39,075 nucleotides of DNA, taken from Planctomycetota bacterium. GTDB taxonomy: Bacteria > Planctomycetota > PLA2 > JAEUHO01. This document shows positions 16,108-23,954 of this stretch, one piece after another. The position numbers and the translations under genes are program-made. The stretch covers positions 1-39,075 of the forward strand of contig JASJAY010000059.1 in NCBI GenBank assembly GCA_030066775.1, given 5' to 3'. Every line of letters begins with the position of its first letter. Position 1 is the stretch's first letter. The notes beneath the pieces were generated by a model. It ran no database searches. It was not told where the DNA came from and saw nothing but the letters and a program-made list of their open reading frames with translations.

Positions 16108-16742
16108 GGACCGTCCGACGACATCCGCTCGAGCACGGTCCGCAGGCGCCCGAGCGCGCGGATGTAGCGCTTGCTAGCCGCATCCTCGTGGATGCCCAGC
16201 TCGCGCGCGGTCTCCGCGTTCGAGAGCTCCTCGTAGTGGCGCAGCACCAGCACCTCGCGATCGATCGGGTTCATCTCGTCGAGGGCCGCCTGCAGCTGCA
16301 CGCGCATCTCGCTTTCCACGACGACGCCGCTCGGCGAGATCCCCGACTGTGCCAGCTGGTCCACGAGTGCCACGGACGTCGCTTCGGGGAACGCACCACG
16401 TTGGGCGACGACTTGTCGGCGCACGTCGCGCTTCTTCGTGCCGACGTGGAAGCGGTACAGCTTCAGAAGCCGCTGCGCCGTGATGAAGCGGATCCACAGG
16501 AAGAAGGGCATCTGCGGATCTTCCAGGTAGCTGCCCAGGCGGTTGTTGATCTCGAGGTACGCCTCCTGCAGCACGTCCGAGGCGTTCACGCGCTGGCGCA
16601 GCGCCGGGTCCATGCGCAGCTCGACCATGCGCAGCAGGCGCGCCCGGTGGTGCTCGAAGCGCGAAGCCAAGGCCTGGTTCGGATCCACGCCCGGCGAGCG
16701 CAGCGCATCCAGGTCTTCGTCGGGGGCGGAATCACTCGACAT
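16104..16742 (-). CDS. ECF sigma factor paired with the downstream kinase
   Basis: A 212-residue sigma-70 family factor. Region 2 lies at about 25-95 (RLLRMVELRMDPALRQRVNASDVLQEAYLEI, then FFLWIRFITAQRLLKLYRFH) and region 4 at about 150-205 (LDEMNPIDREVLVLRHYEELSNAETARELGIHEDAASKRYIRALGRL, with a clear helix-turn-helix). A linker of about 50 residues between the two is longer than in minimal ECF factors, as is usual in the Planctomycete class encoded beside kinases. There is no anti-sigma gene near; control by the kinase is the natural reading. The stretch NASDVLQE replaces the more acidic DAED motif that contacts core RNA polymerase in most ECF factors. ATG 16742 has no Shine-Dalgarno but has TATCCT 8 nt upstream, which suggests a leaderless mRNA. 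Confidence 0.92.
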   Translation of the reverse strand: MSSDSAPDEDLDALRSPGVDPNQALASRFEHHRARLLRMVELRMDPALRQRVNASDVLQEAYLEINNRLGSYLEDPQMPFFLWIRFITAQRLLKLYRFHVGTKKRDVRRQVVAQRGAFPEATSVALVDQLAQSGISPSGVVVESEMRVQLQAALDEMNPIDREVLVLRHYEELSNAETARELGIHEDAASKRYIRALGRLRTVLERMSSDGP

Positions 16743-16750
16743 CGCCGGTC

Positions 16751-16756
16751 AGGATA
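16751..16756 (-). promoter_or_regulatory. candidate -10 (TATCCT), leaderless start of the ECF sigma gene
   Basis: TATCCT on the minus strand, 8 nt before ATG 16742. No Shine-Dalgarno is present in between. No clear -35. Confidence 0.5.
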
Positions 16757-16825
16757 GCGACTCGGCCGCGTCAACGGGTAGCGTGCCGACACGGGCGGAG
16801 GACCCGTACCCCGAGGAGGCGCCCC

Positions 16826-17179
16826 ATGGGCCCGCGCGGCCGCCTGGTCTACTCGAGTGACGGCGGACGGACCTGCCCCAAGTGCAGGCGCCTGGTCACC
16901 GCCTGCCGCTGCAAGGGCGCGAAGGCCAGCAAGGCCCCGAGTGGCCCCCAGGGGGCCGTGCGCGTGCGCCTCGACACCAAGAAGCGGCGCGGCAAGGTCG
17001 TGACGCTCGTCGAGGGGATCGTGCTGCCCGCCGACAAGCTCACCAAGCTGGCCAAGGCGCTCAAGCGGCGTGTCGGCTCGGGCGGTACTGCGAAGGATGG
17101 GGTGATCGAGCTGCAGGGTGATCACCGCGATACGGTCGTCGCCGAGCTCGAGGAGCGCGGGTATCGGGTGCGGAGCTAG
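16826..17179 (+). CDS. yciH: SUI1/YciH-type translation initiation factor homologue
   Basis: A 117-residue protein. ATG 16826 follows GAGGAGG. The N-terminus has a small zinc-ribbon-like Cys cluster (CPKCRRLVTACRC, residues 17-29), as in many bacterial YciH proteins. The SUI1/eIF1 fold follows from about residue 43: VRVRLDTKKRRGKVVTLVEGI, a KLAKALKRRVGSGGTAKDG loop and an IELQGDH strand, the most conserved SUI1 elements. The archaeal and eukaryotic family members monitor start-codon choice on the small ribosomal subunit. The role in bacteria is less clear, with start-site discrimination and stress translation proposed. A factor of this kind is notable in a genome that seems rich in leaderless and GTG starts. 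Monocistronic, upstream of a convergent tRNA gene. Confidence 0.9.
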   Translation: MGPRGRLVYSSDGGRTCPKCRRLVTACRCKGAKASKAPSGPQGAVRVRLDTKKRRGKVVTLVEGIVLPADKLTKLAKALKRRVGSGGTAKDGVIELQGDHRDTVVAELEERGYRVRS

Positions 17180-17182
17180 GGG

Positions 17183-17259
17183 TGGTATCCCCGACAGGAT
17201 TCGAACCTGTGACCTTCGGATTAGGAATCCGATGCTCTATCCAGCTGAGCTACGGGGAC
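17183..17259 (-). tRNA. tRNA-Arg, anticodon CCU, CCA encoded
   Basis: The minus strand folds as a full cloverleaf: acceptor GTCCCCG with CGGGGAT, D arm GCTC...GAGC, anticodon stem TCGGA/TCCGA with loop TTCCTAA (anticodon CCT, decoding AGG), T arm ACAGG-TTCGAAT-CCTGT, discriminator A, then CCA encoded at 17185-17183. The first acceptor pair is G-U. It ends 4 bp from the convergent yciH stop. argS lies 3.5 kb away. Confidence 0.95.
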
Positions 17260-17393
17260 ACGAAATCAGCCCGCAGATCCTATCCCCTTCACACGCACTC
17301 CGGATCCCTGTGCACAGCGCAGATGCTACGCATCCCGTAAACACCCTCTTCACACCCGCGCACCTCGTCCGAGCATCCGCACCCATGTGCCCC

Positions 17394-17399
17394 TATCGT
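17394..17399 (+). promoter_or_regulatory. candidate -10 (TATCGT), leaderless start of the gene at 17407
   Basis: TATCGT, then 7 nt, then ATG 17407. There is no Shine-Dalgarno in between. This agrees with the TANNNT-N6-9-start pattern at other genes in the window. Confidence 0.45.
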
Positions 17400-17406
17400 C
17401 GCTTGC

Positions 17407-17904
17407 ATGAAGCACGGCAGCGCACGTCACGCGGACACGCCTCTCACGACTCGCGGCCTCGCCTGGCCGGGCCTGCCCGATGACTCGCGACTGGAAGTCA
17501 GCGTCGACGCCGACGGCCTGCTCGTGGTCGTGCCGCCGCGGGGCCCCGGCGTCTTCTCGCTCCTGTGCGTTCCGCTCGGCATCGCCGGCGCGATGATCGG
17601 CTCCACCGCCGCCAACCAGGTGCTGCTCGGTGGGGGTGCCATGAGCCTTCTGCTGCTCCTGTTCGGCAGCGTCGTCGTGCTCTTCGCGATGCTCGGCATC
17701 TTCGAGCAGACCTTCCAGACGAAGCAGATCCGCGTCTCGCCCGAGGGCGTACGTCTGTTCCGGAACGCCCGCGACGTGGAGGGCGTCCTGCTGGGGCAGG
17801 ATGCGGCCTTCGACGGGGTGTTGGCGCACCTCTCTGCCGACGAGACGCGCGCCTTGCGCGATCTCGTGCGCCTCGCTCGTGCCGGGCACACGCTGCCCCG
17901 GTAG
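17407..17904 (+). CDS. two-helix membrane protein of unknown function
   Basis: A 165-residue protein that I cannot assign. About 45 residues of N-terminal cytoplasmic sequence include a strand-like LEVSVDADGLLVVVPP. Two close membrane spans follow (about 49-67, FSLLCVPLGIAGAMIGSTA, and 75-98, GAMSLLLLLFGSVVVLFAMLGIF). The C-terminal ~65 residues begin with a strand pair (TKQIRVSPEGVRLFRN). A split soluble domain with a two-helix hairpin inside it is typical of bacterial PH-like or DUF membrane proteins; this is a resemblance only. ATG 17407 lacks a Shine-Dalgarno but has TATCGT 7 nt upstream. It is followed 45 bp later by a PLP enzyme gene that has its own -10-like hexamer, so the two are probably separate units. 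Confidence 0.75.
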   Translation: MKHGSARHADTPLTTRGLAWPGLPDDSRLEVSVDADGLLVVVPPRGPGVFSLLCVPLGIAGAMIGSTAANQVLLGGGAMSLLLLLFGSVVVLFAMLGIFEQTFQTKQIRVSPEGVRLFRNARDVEGVLLGQDAAFDGVLAHLSADETRALRDLVRLARAGHTLPR

Positions 17905-17935
17905 CGATCCCTCGTCGAGCGCGGGACCCGGCGAC

Positions 17936-17941
17936 TATGCT
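17936..17941 (+). promoter_or_regulatory. candidate -10 (TATGCT), leaderless start of the PLP enzyme gene
   Basis: TATGCT, then 8 nt (GCCGGTCC), then ATG 17950. No Shine-Dalgarno in between. Confidence 0.5.
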
Positions 17942-17949
17942 GCCGGTCC

Positions 17950-18948
17950 ATGCTCGACATCCTGCCGCCCGTCCGTCTGACGCTCGCGCACGTGCCCACG
18001 CCGCTGGAGCCCCTGGCCCGAAGTCCGCTCTTCGAGGGCATCGAGCTCTGGGCGAAGCGCGACGACCTCACGGGGGTGGGCCTGACGGGCAACAAGGTCC
18101 GCAAGCTCGAGCTCCTCTGCGCGGACGCCCTCGAGAAGGGCTGCGACACCCTCGTCACCTGCGGCGCCGTCACCTCCAACCACGCCCGCGCGACCGCCAT
18201 CGCCGCCGCCCGTCTCGGGCTGGCCTGCATTCTCGTGCTGCGCGGGCGCGACCAGCGCCCCTCGGAAGGCAACCTCTTGCTGGATCGGCTGTGCGGCGCG
18301 GAGCCGCGCTTCATCCAGCCGTCGGAGTGGCCGGATCGCGACTCGATCATGGCCGGCATCGCCGAGGAGATCGCGGCCAAGGGCGGACGTGCCTACGTGA
18401 TCCCCGAAGGCGGCTCGAGCCACGTGGGCACGATGGGCTACGCGATCTGCGTGCGCGAGCTCCTGGAGCAGGAGGCCGCGCTCGGCATTCGCATCGATTC
18501 CGTCGTGCATGCCTGCGGAAGCGGCGGCACCACAGCCGGACTCGCCCTCGGGTTCGCCGCGGCCGAACGCGATGACGTGGACGTCGTCGGCATCGCGGTC
18601 TGCAACGACAAGGCGTACTTCGACGGTGTGATCGAGCGCCTGCACGGCGAGTGCGCGCACGCGGGCTTCGTGTCCGAAGCCGTCGCCGAGCGCGCGCGCT
18701 GGCGCATCCTCGACGGCTTCAAAGGCCTCGGCTACGCGAAGCCGGGACCCGATGACCTCGACCTCATCCGGCGCGTGGCCAACGACGAAGGCGTCTTCCT
18801 CGACCCCGTCTACACGGTGAAGGCGATGGGGGGCCTGCTCGCCGAAGCCGGCGCCGGCCGCATCGGCGGGCGTGGCGCGACCGTGTTCCTGCACACCGGC
18901 GGGATCTTCGGCCTCTTCAGCTTTGCTTCGGAGCTGGATCCTTCTTAG
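17950..18948 (+). CDS. PLP-dependent D-cysteine desulfhydrase / ACC deaminase family enzyme
   Basis: A 332-residue fold-type II pyridoxal-phosphate enzyme. The substrate-binding start is typical (PTPLEPLARSPLFEGIELWAKRDDLTG). The PLP lysine lies in GNKVRKLE near residue 55, TCGAVTSNHARATA is the usual Ser/Asn stretch, GSGGTTAGLALG (near 193) binds the phosphate, and FLDPVYTVKAMGG and HTGGIFGLF end the domain. These motifs fit the DcyD / ACC deaminase / L-cysteate sulfo-lyase family. D-cysteine desulfhydrase (D-cysteine to pyruvate, sulfide and ammonia) is the most likely activity in this type of bacterium, but the substrate cannot be fixed from motifs alone. The 3' end overlaps the convergent phosphatase gene by 32 bp. 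It appears monocistronic. Confidence 0.88.
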   Translation: MLDILPPVRLTLAHVPTPLEPLARSPLFEGIELWAKRDDLTGVGLTGNKVRKLELLCADALEKGCDTLVTCGAVTSNHARATAIAAARLGLACILVLRGRDQRPSEGNLLLDRLCGAEPRFIQPSEWPDRDSIMAGIAEEIAAKGGRAYVIPEGGSSHVGTMGYAICVRELLEQEAALGIRIDSVVHACGSGGTTAGLALGFAAAERDDVDVVGIAVCNDKAYFDGVIERLHGECAHAGFVSEAVAERARWRILDGFKGLGYAKPGPDDLDLIRRVANDEGVFLDPVYTVKAMGGLLAEAGAGRIGGRGATVFLHTGGIFGLFSFASELDPS

Positions 18949-20149
18949 CGGGCGGCCGGTGCGGCTGGCCGATGAAGCGCGCCGCGACGATCGTCATGTC
19001 GTCCTCGAAGTCCGAGCGCCCTTGGAAGTCGGCGAGCTCCTGCAGCGCCTCGCCGACGAGCAGCTGCGGCTCGATGGGGCCCACGGTGCGCAAGCGCTCC
19101 ATCAGGCCGTTCTCGCCAAGCACCTCGCCGTCCGCGTCGGAGAGGACCTCGAAGAGCCCGTCGGTGTAGAGCACGATCGTGTCGCCGGGCTTGAGGCGCG
19201 TCTTCCGCGAGGGCTGCTGCTCGTCGAAGATGTCGGCGTCCATGCCGAGCAGCCGATTCGGCGTGCGCAGCTCCTCGTGGGAGCCGTCCGCGCGCAGCAG
19301 GATCTGGGCCGGATGTCCGGCCGTCGCGTACTCCATGACGCCGGTGCGTAGGTCGATGCGGAACACGCCCATCGTCATGAAGAAGTAGGTGTGCTCGAAG
19401 ATCTGGACCGCCGCGCGGTTGACGCGCTCGAGGAACGACTCGGGTCGCTTCTTCGTGAGCGAGAGCCGGCGCACGAGCCCGTGGATTCGGGCCACGACGA
19501 GCGCCGCAGCGATGCCGTGCCCTGAAACGTCCACGATGCAGAGGTAGAGGAAGCGGCCGTCGACCACGTTCACGTGCACGTAGTCACCGCCCACGTGCAT
19601 CGACGGGATCGAGTGGCTCACGACCTCGCAGTCGTCGCGATGGATGTTCTCCGAGGCCAGCGTGCGCTGGACGTCCTGCGCCAGCTGCAGCTCGCCCATC
19701 ACCTCATCGCGCTTGCGCTCGGCGTGCCGGCGCTTCTCGAGCTCCTCGCCGAGCGCCTCTTCGGTCTGGCCCAGGTGCTCTTGGGTCGTGACCACCACCT
19801 CGGCCAGGGCATCGCGCTCCTCGGCGGCCAGGATCGCGATCCGTCCTGCGGCGCCGAGGATGATCGCCCAGGCCATCGGCGCGAAGAGGCTCAGGATCTT
19901 CAGCCCCGCGCCGGCCGTGGACGCGAACGTGAGCAGCGGGATCGGCACCCCCAGCAGGAAGCCGAGCCAGAGGCTGGGGTTCTTGCGCAGGTCGAACGTG
20001 CGCTCGTCGGTGAGCGCCCGGAGCCACGCACGCAGGAAGCGCCACCCGTCATGCAGCGCCTCGCCGTTCCGGGCGGGCGGCGCGGCCGGGGACGGGCCGG
20101 GGGTCTCGGCTTGGGGGGTGCTGTGGAGTTCCATCGGTTCGCTCGACAC
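18917..20149 (-). CDS. membrane-anchored SpoIIE/RsbU-type PP2C phosphatase
   Basis: A 410-residue protein. After a Pro-rich N-terminus and an amphipathic stretch come two membrane spans (about 64-84, LWLGFLLGVPIPLLTFASTAG, and 87-107). A coiled coil follows (about 115-165, EHLGQTEEALGEELEKRRHAERKRDEV), then the phosphatase domain (about 170-395). Metal-binding and core motifs are intact: VGGDYVHV, VDVSGHGIAAAL, ATAGHPAQ, LYTDGLFEV and DDMTIVAARF. The family dephosphorylates anti-anti-sigma factors in partner-switching modules and thereby controls a sigma factor; no STAS or RsbW gene is in the window. Start: the GTG at 20149 has TAAACT 9 nt upstream and no Shine-Dalgarno; an in-frame ATG at 20134 is possible. 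The coiled coil probably passes a signal from the membrane hairpin. Confidence 0.9.
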   Translation of the reverse strand: MSSEPMELHSTPQAETPGPSPAAPPARNGEALHDGWRFLRAWLRALTDERTFDLRKNPSLWLGFLLGVPIPLLTFASTAGAGLKILSLFAPMAWAIILGAAGRIAILAAEERDALAEVVVTTQEHLGQTEEALGEELEKRRHAERKRDEVMGELQLAQDVQRTLASENIHRDDCEVVSHSIPSMHVGGDYVHVNVVDGRFLYLCIVDVSGHGIAAALVVARIHGLVRRLSLTKKRPESFLERVNRAAVQIFEHTYFFMTMGVFRIDLRTGVMEYATAGHPAQILLRADGSHEELRTPNRLLGMDADIFDEQQPSRKTRLKPGDTIVLYTDGLFEVLSDADGEVLGENGLMERLRTVGPIEPQLLVGEALQELADFQGRSDFEDDMTIVAARFIGQPHRPPAKKDPAPKQS

Positions 20150-20158
20150 GAACAGCGG

Positions 20159-20164
20159 AGTTTA
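20159..20164 (-). promoter_or_regulatory. candidate -10 (TAAACT) of the phosphatase gene
   Basis: TAAACT on the minus strand, 9 nt before GTG 20149; it supports the GTG over the internal ATG as start. Confidence 0.45.
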
Positions 20165-20266
20165 GCGCTGCGGGCCCCCGGGCCCTCTCTCGGTCGTACG
20201 CGAAATGCGCCCCCGGCGGGTCCGGACGTCGCGCCCAGGAAGCAGGGCCGGAGCCCCGGAACGGCC

Positions 20267-20272
20267 TATACT
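20267..20272 (+). promoter_or_regulatory. candidate -10 (TATACT) of the cytochrome gene
   Basis: TATACT, 38 nt before ATG 20311, with an AAGGAG ribosome-binding site in the leader. Unlike the leaderless cases this gene has a normal 5' leader. No good -35. Confidence 0.5.
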
Positions 20273-20310
20273 CCGGGCTCCGGACTGCCGCCCCCAAGGA
20301 GCACCAGCCC

Positions 20311-20682
20311 ATGACCGCCCGCAAGTCGACCGCCCTCGTCTTCATCTTCTCTCTCGTCGCCGCCGCCTTCCTGCTGCATCCCGGCGAGGCGCAAGGAGAC
20401 GCCAAGAGCGAGCTCGCCGACGTCGTGAAGAAGGGCAAGGCGCTCTGGACCAAGCAGTGGAAGAAGGGCGCCAAGACGTGCGCGACCTGCCACGACCGCG
20501 GTCCCAACAAGCTCACCGCCAAGCGCCTCAACGCCTGGCCCAAGTACGACCGCTTCCTCAAGAAGGTCGCCACGGGGCAGGAGAAGATCGCCCAGATGAT
20601 CAAGAAGATGAGCATGGGCCCCGAGGTCCAGCTCGGCGCCGATGACCTGACGGCGCTCGAGGCCTACATCAAGACGCGCTGA
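20311..20682 (+). CDS. exported mono-haem cytochrome c (SoxX-like size)
   Basis: A 123-residue protein. A signal peptide ends near residue 28 (GEAQG). The mature part has one CATCH haem site near residue 56 and a likely axial Met in KMSMGPEV near residue 100. It ends with the LTALEAYIK helix usual in class I c-type cytochromes. Lys-rich surroundings suggest an electron carrier that docks on acidic partners. The length and the LTAKRLNAWPKY stretch recall SoxX or other small di-/mono-haem sulfur or methylamine carriers, but no sox genes are near, so the partner is unknown. ATG 20311 has AAGGAG. It is followed 64 bp later by argS, which has its own hexamer and Shine-Dalgarno. Confidence 0.85.
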   Translation: MTARKSTALVFIFSLVAAAFLLHPGEAQGDAKSELADVVKKGKALWTKQWKKGAKTCATCHDRGPNKLTAKRLNAWPKYDRFLKKVATGQEKIAQMIKKMSMGPEVQLGADDLTALEAYIKTR

Positions 20683-20746
20683 CACGCCGCGTCGCCGCGA
20701 ACGCCCCGGGCTAGGATGCCGCGCTGATTCCAGAGAGGGAACGGCG

Positions 20747-22504
20747 ATGGACTTCCGTGAGGCCGTGATCGAGGCCCTGACCCACGCGCTCGGCGACGAC
20801 GCTTCGTCGCTCGACTGGGGTCGCTTCCTGTCCCCGCCCAAGAAGGCGGAGATGGGGGACCTGGCCTTCGGCTGCTTCCCCCTGGCCAAGGCGCGGCGCA
20901 TGGCGCCGCCCCAGATCGCCGCCGAGGTAGCCGCGGCCATCGAGCCGACGGGCCCCATCGGCAAGGTCGAGGCCGTCGGGCCGTACGTGAACTTCTTCGC
21001 GGACCCGCTCGCGAGCCTGAACGCGCTGACGGGCGCGCTCGCGGACGGGGCGTTCGACGCCTCGATGCGGAGCGGCACCTCGACGCGCATCATGGTCGAG
21101 TTCTCGCAGCCCAACACGCACAAGACCTTCCACGTGGGCCACCTGCGCAACGTCCTCCTGGGCGATGCGCTCGTGCGCGTCTTGAGCGCGCGCGGGCACG
21201 ACGTGGTGCCGGTCAACTACTACGGCGACTTCGGCATCGACGTGGCCAAGTGCCTCTGGTGGCTCACGACGCAGGACGTGGGCACACCGCCCGCGGAGGG
21301 TCGCACCGCGTGGCTCGGCGCGGCGTACAGCCAGGCCAACACGGCCATCACGATCACGGACGAGGACGACGAGGCGACCCAGGCCGCGAAGCATGCGCAG
21401 TTCAAGGACATCCGCGAGGTCCTGCGGCGCATGGAAGAGGGCGAGCCGGACATCACGCAGCTCTACCGCGAGACGCGGCAGTGGTGCTTGGACGAGTTCG
21501 CCGACGTCTACCGCTGGCTCGACGTGCGCTTCGTGCACGACTTCTTCGAGTCGGAGCTCGAGGCGCCGGCGCGCGCCATCGTCGACGCGTACCTCGCCAA
21601 GGGCACCTTCGTGGAGAGCGAGGGCGCGATCATCTGCGATCTCGAGGACGTGGGCCTCGTCCCCGCGCTCGTCCGCAAGAGCGACGGCGCCAGCCTCTAC
21701 ATGACCTGGGACCTCGCGCTCGCGGCGGACAAGTTCGACAAGTTCGGCATCGAGCGCTCGTACTACGTCGTGGCGTCCGAGCAGAACCTGCACTTCCAGC
21801 AGCTCTTCGCCACGCTCGAGAAGATGGGCTACGACCGGGCGAAGGACTGTCGCCACGTCTCGTACGAGCTCGTGATGCTGCCCGACGGCAAGATGTCGAG
21901 CCGCAAGGGAACGGCGACGCCCTTCCACGAGCTGCGCCACGGCGTGCTCGACGCGATCGAGACGAAGATGCGCGCCGAGGCGCGCACCGAGCGCGAGAGC
22001 TGGACCGACGACCAGTGGCACGAGACGGCGCGCAAGGTCGCTATCGCCTGCCTCAAGTACGGCATGCTGCGCGCGGGCAACACCCGGCGCGTGATCTACA
22101 AGCTCGAGGACTGGCTCAACCCCGAAGGCGACACGGGCGCGTACCTGCTCTACAGCCTGGCCCGCATCTCGGGGATCTTCCGCAAGACGGACGAGGCCGT
22201 CGACCTGGCGACCGCGATCGACGCCGGCGGCGAGTTCGGCGGCCAGGCGGAGCGCGACCTGCTGGGCCACCTGGGGCGCCTGCCCGACGTCATCCGGCGC
22301 GTGGAGGACACGCTCGATCCGTCGGCGATCGCGCAGTTCCTCTACGACGGGGCGAAGAAGTTCAGCCGCTTCTACCAGGAGTGCCCGGTGCTCAAGGCCG
22401 ACGACGACACGCGGCGTGCACGGCTCGCGCTCTGCAAGGCGGCCGAGACGGTCTTCACGAAGGCGCTGGCGCTGCTGGGGATCGAGCCTGTCGAGGCCAT
22501 GTAG
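20747..22504 (+). CDS. argS: arginyl-tRNA synthetase
   Basis: A 585-residue class I synthetase that charges tRNA-Arg with arginine using ATP. The N-terminal Arg-S add-on domain (about 1-90) recognises the tRNA elbow. The HIGH box is HVGHLRN near residue 128 after the typical VEFSQPNTHKTF, and the KMSKS-like loop is KMSSRKGT near 382. The C-terminal DALR anticodon-binding domain holds the usual helical end (VLKADDDTRRARLALCKAAETVFTKALALLGIE). Length and motif order fit a complete, active enzyme. ATG 20747 follows AGAGGGA, and TAGGAT at 20712-20717 is a possible -10. It converges with the hxlB gene with 21 bp between the stops. The tRNA-Arg(CCU) gene at 17183 is nearby. Confidence 0.97.
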   Translation: MDFREAVIEALTHALGDDASSLDWGRFLSPPKKAEMGDLAFGCFPLAKARRMAPPQIAAEVAAAIEPTGPIGKVEAVGPYVNFFADPLASLNALTGALADGAFDASMRSGTSTRIMVEFSQPNTHKTFHVGHLRNVLLGDALVRVLSARGHDVVPVNYYGDFGIDVAKCLWWLTTQDVGTPPAEGRTAWLGAAYSQANTAITITDEDDEATQAAKHAQFKDIREVLRRMEEGEPDITQLYRETRQWCLDEFADVYRWLDVRFVHDFFESELEAPARAIVDAYLAKGTFVESEGAIICDLEDVGLVPALVRKSDGASLYMTWDLALAADKFDKFGIERSYYVVASEQNLHFQQLFATLEKMGYDRAKDCRHVSYELVMLPDGKMSSRKGTATPFHELRHGVLDAIETKMRAEARTERESWTDDQWHETARKVAIACLKYGMLRAGNTRRVIYKLEDWLNPEGDTGAYLLYSLARISGIFRKTDEAVDLATAIDAGGEFGGQAERDLLGHLGRLPDVIRRVEDTLDPSAIAQFLYDGAKKFSRFYQECPVLKADDDTRRARLALCKAAETVFTKALALLGIEPVEAM

Positions 22505-22525
22505 CCGCGCGCTGCGGCCAAGAGA

Positions 22526-23083
22526 TCACTCGAAGGTCGTGTGGATCTGGGCCAGGTCTTCCTCGGTGAGGGCGAGGTGCTCCATGAGCGAGAGCACGAC
22601 CTGGTCGAGCACCACCAAGAGCGCCTGCTCGAAGAGCGAGCCCAAGGGGTGCGAGCGCCGGCCCGCGGCCTTGCCGGCCTTGAGGCCGGGCCGGTCGTCC
22701 ACCGCCAGCACGGTGTCGGCGCTCTTGGCGACGCTGCTCTTCGCGTTGCCCGTCACGACGGCCACGCGCGCGTTCGCGCGGCGGGCGATGCTGACGTAGT
22801 GACCCAGGACGCGCGAGCGTCCCGTGCGCGAGCAGATGATCAGGAGATCACCCTCGTGGATCGCGGGCGTGATGACGTCGCCCACGTGAAAGACGCGCCG
22901 GCCGAGGTGCATCAGGCGCATGGCGAACCCGCGCGCCATGAGACCCGTGCGCCCGAGGCCCGTCACGAAGATGCGCTCGGCTTCGAGGATCTCCTGCTCG
23001 AAGGCCTCGACCTGCTCGCCGGCGACGCCGCGCAGGACCTCTTCGAGGTCCTCGACCGCGTCGAACGGCGTGAAGCCGCTCAC
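22526..23083 (-). CDS. hxlB: 6-phospho-3-hexuloisomerase-like SIS domain protein
   Basis: A 185-residue single SIS-domain protein. HxlB converts D-arabino-hex-3-ulose 6-phosphate to fructose 6-phosphate in formaldehyde fixation by the ribulose monophosphate route, or the reverse in pentose supply. Family features: GLGRTGLMARGFAMRLMHLG near residue 42, VGDVITPAIHEGDLLIICSRTG, VAVVTGN, and the C-terminal HPLGSLFEQALLVVLDQVVLSLME with the conserved Glu. The stretch CSRTG replaces the common SGSG phosphate loop. GTG 23083 overlaps the pyrK stop (GTGA). There is no 3-hexulose-6-phosphate synthase gene in the window, so the pathway partner lies elsewhere or the substrate differs. Confidence is high for the family and moderate for the reaction. 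Confidence 0.85.
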   Translation of the reverse strand: MSGFTPFDAVEDLEEVLRGVAGEQVEAFEQEILEAERIFVTGLGRTGLMARGFAMRLMHLGRRVFHVGDVITPAIHEGDLLIICSRTGRSRVLGHYVSIARRANARVAVVTGNAKSSVAKSADTVLAVDDRPGLKAGKAAGRRSHPLGSLFEQALLVVLDQVVLSLMEHLALTEEDLAQIHTTFE

Positions 23084-23946
23084 GCGCTCACCCCGTCCTC
23101 GAGCTCACCCTCGAAGACGAGCGTGTCGAGCGGGAACAGGCAGCCGTCCACGCAGCACAGCTTCATCTCGACCTGGCCGTCGGGCTGGCGCTGGTAGAGC
23201 GGGCAGCCGAAGCACACACCGAAGCCGCAGCCCATGAACTCCTCGGTCGCGGCCTCGGCGGCGATGCCGTGCTTGCCGAGCAGGTCGCGCACGGCCTTGA
23301 ACATGGCGTGCGGGCCGCAGGTGAAGACGTAGTCGCCGGGCGTGAGGCGGTTGCGCTCGATCAGCTCCTCGGTCCAGGAGGTGACGAAGCCCTTGCGGCC
23401 GACCGAGCCGTCGTCCGTGCAGAGCAGGGGGCGGCAGCCGTCCGGCATCGCCTCGTGCACGGGCACGGAGTGGTCGGCGTCGCGGGCGCCGTAGACCACG
23501 GTGATGTCGCGCATGCCGCGCTCTTGCAGCGACTCGGCGACGAACTTGACCGGGCCGATGCCGACGCCGCCGGCGATGATCGTGGCGCGGCGCGCCGTCT
23601 CGGGCACGGTGATCATGTTCCCGAGCGGGCCGACGAAGCTGATCTTGGTCCCCGGCGTCATCTCGCTGAGGTTCTGGGTGCCGGGGCCGATCACGTCGTA
23701 GAGGACGCAGAAGCCGCTCGCGATGCCCTGGTGCTTGACGACCTTGTGGATCGACATCGGCCGCCGGAGCATCGGCACCAGCGTCTTCGTCGTCTCGAGG
23801 TTGACGAACTGGCCGGGCTGCATCCCGGGGGCCACGTCCGGCGCGTGGATCTTCATCACCTTGGTGACGGGCGTGATCCAGCGGTTCTCGAGGACCTCGC
23901 CGTCGACGCAGACAGGAGGCGCGAGCTCGGGCGTGGCGTTCGACAT
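23080..23946 (-). CDS. pyrK: dihydroorotate dehydrogenase electron-transfer subunit (PyrK family)
   Basis: A 288-residue flavin / iron-sulfur protein. The FAD-binding barrel includes PGQFVNL and RRPMSIH, and the NAD-binding half begins at IIAGGVGIGPV near residue 127 and includes FTCGPHAMF. The 2Fe-2S site is four Cys: MGCGFGVCFGC near 240 (C-x4-C-x2-C) and a later KLCCVDGC. In class 1B enzymes PyrK passes electrons from dihydroorotate oxidation on PyrD to NAD+. No pyrD is adjacent; instead hxlB overlaps it by 4 bp. Related electron-transfer subunits serve other oxidoreductases, so the pyrimidine role is likely but not proven. ATG 23946 lacks a Shine-Dalgarno but has TACGCT 8 nt upstream. Confidence 0.88.
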   Translation of the reverse strand: MSNATPELAPPVCVDGEVLENRWITPVTKVMKIHAPDVAPGMQPGQFVNLETTKTLVPMLRRPMSIHKVVKHQGIASGFCVLYDVIGPGTQNLSEMTPGTKISFVGPLGNMITVPETARRATIIAGGVGIGPVKFVAESLQERGMRDITVVYGARDADHSVPVHEAMPDGCRPLLCTDDGSVGRKGFVTSWTEELIERNRLTPGDYVFTCGPHAMFKAVRDLLGKHGIAAEAATEEFMGCGFGVCFGCPLYQRQPDGQVEMKLCCVDGCLFPLDTLVFEGELEDGVSA

Positions 23947-23954
23947 CGCGCAAG

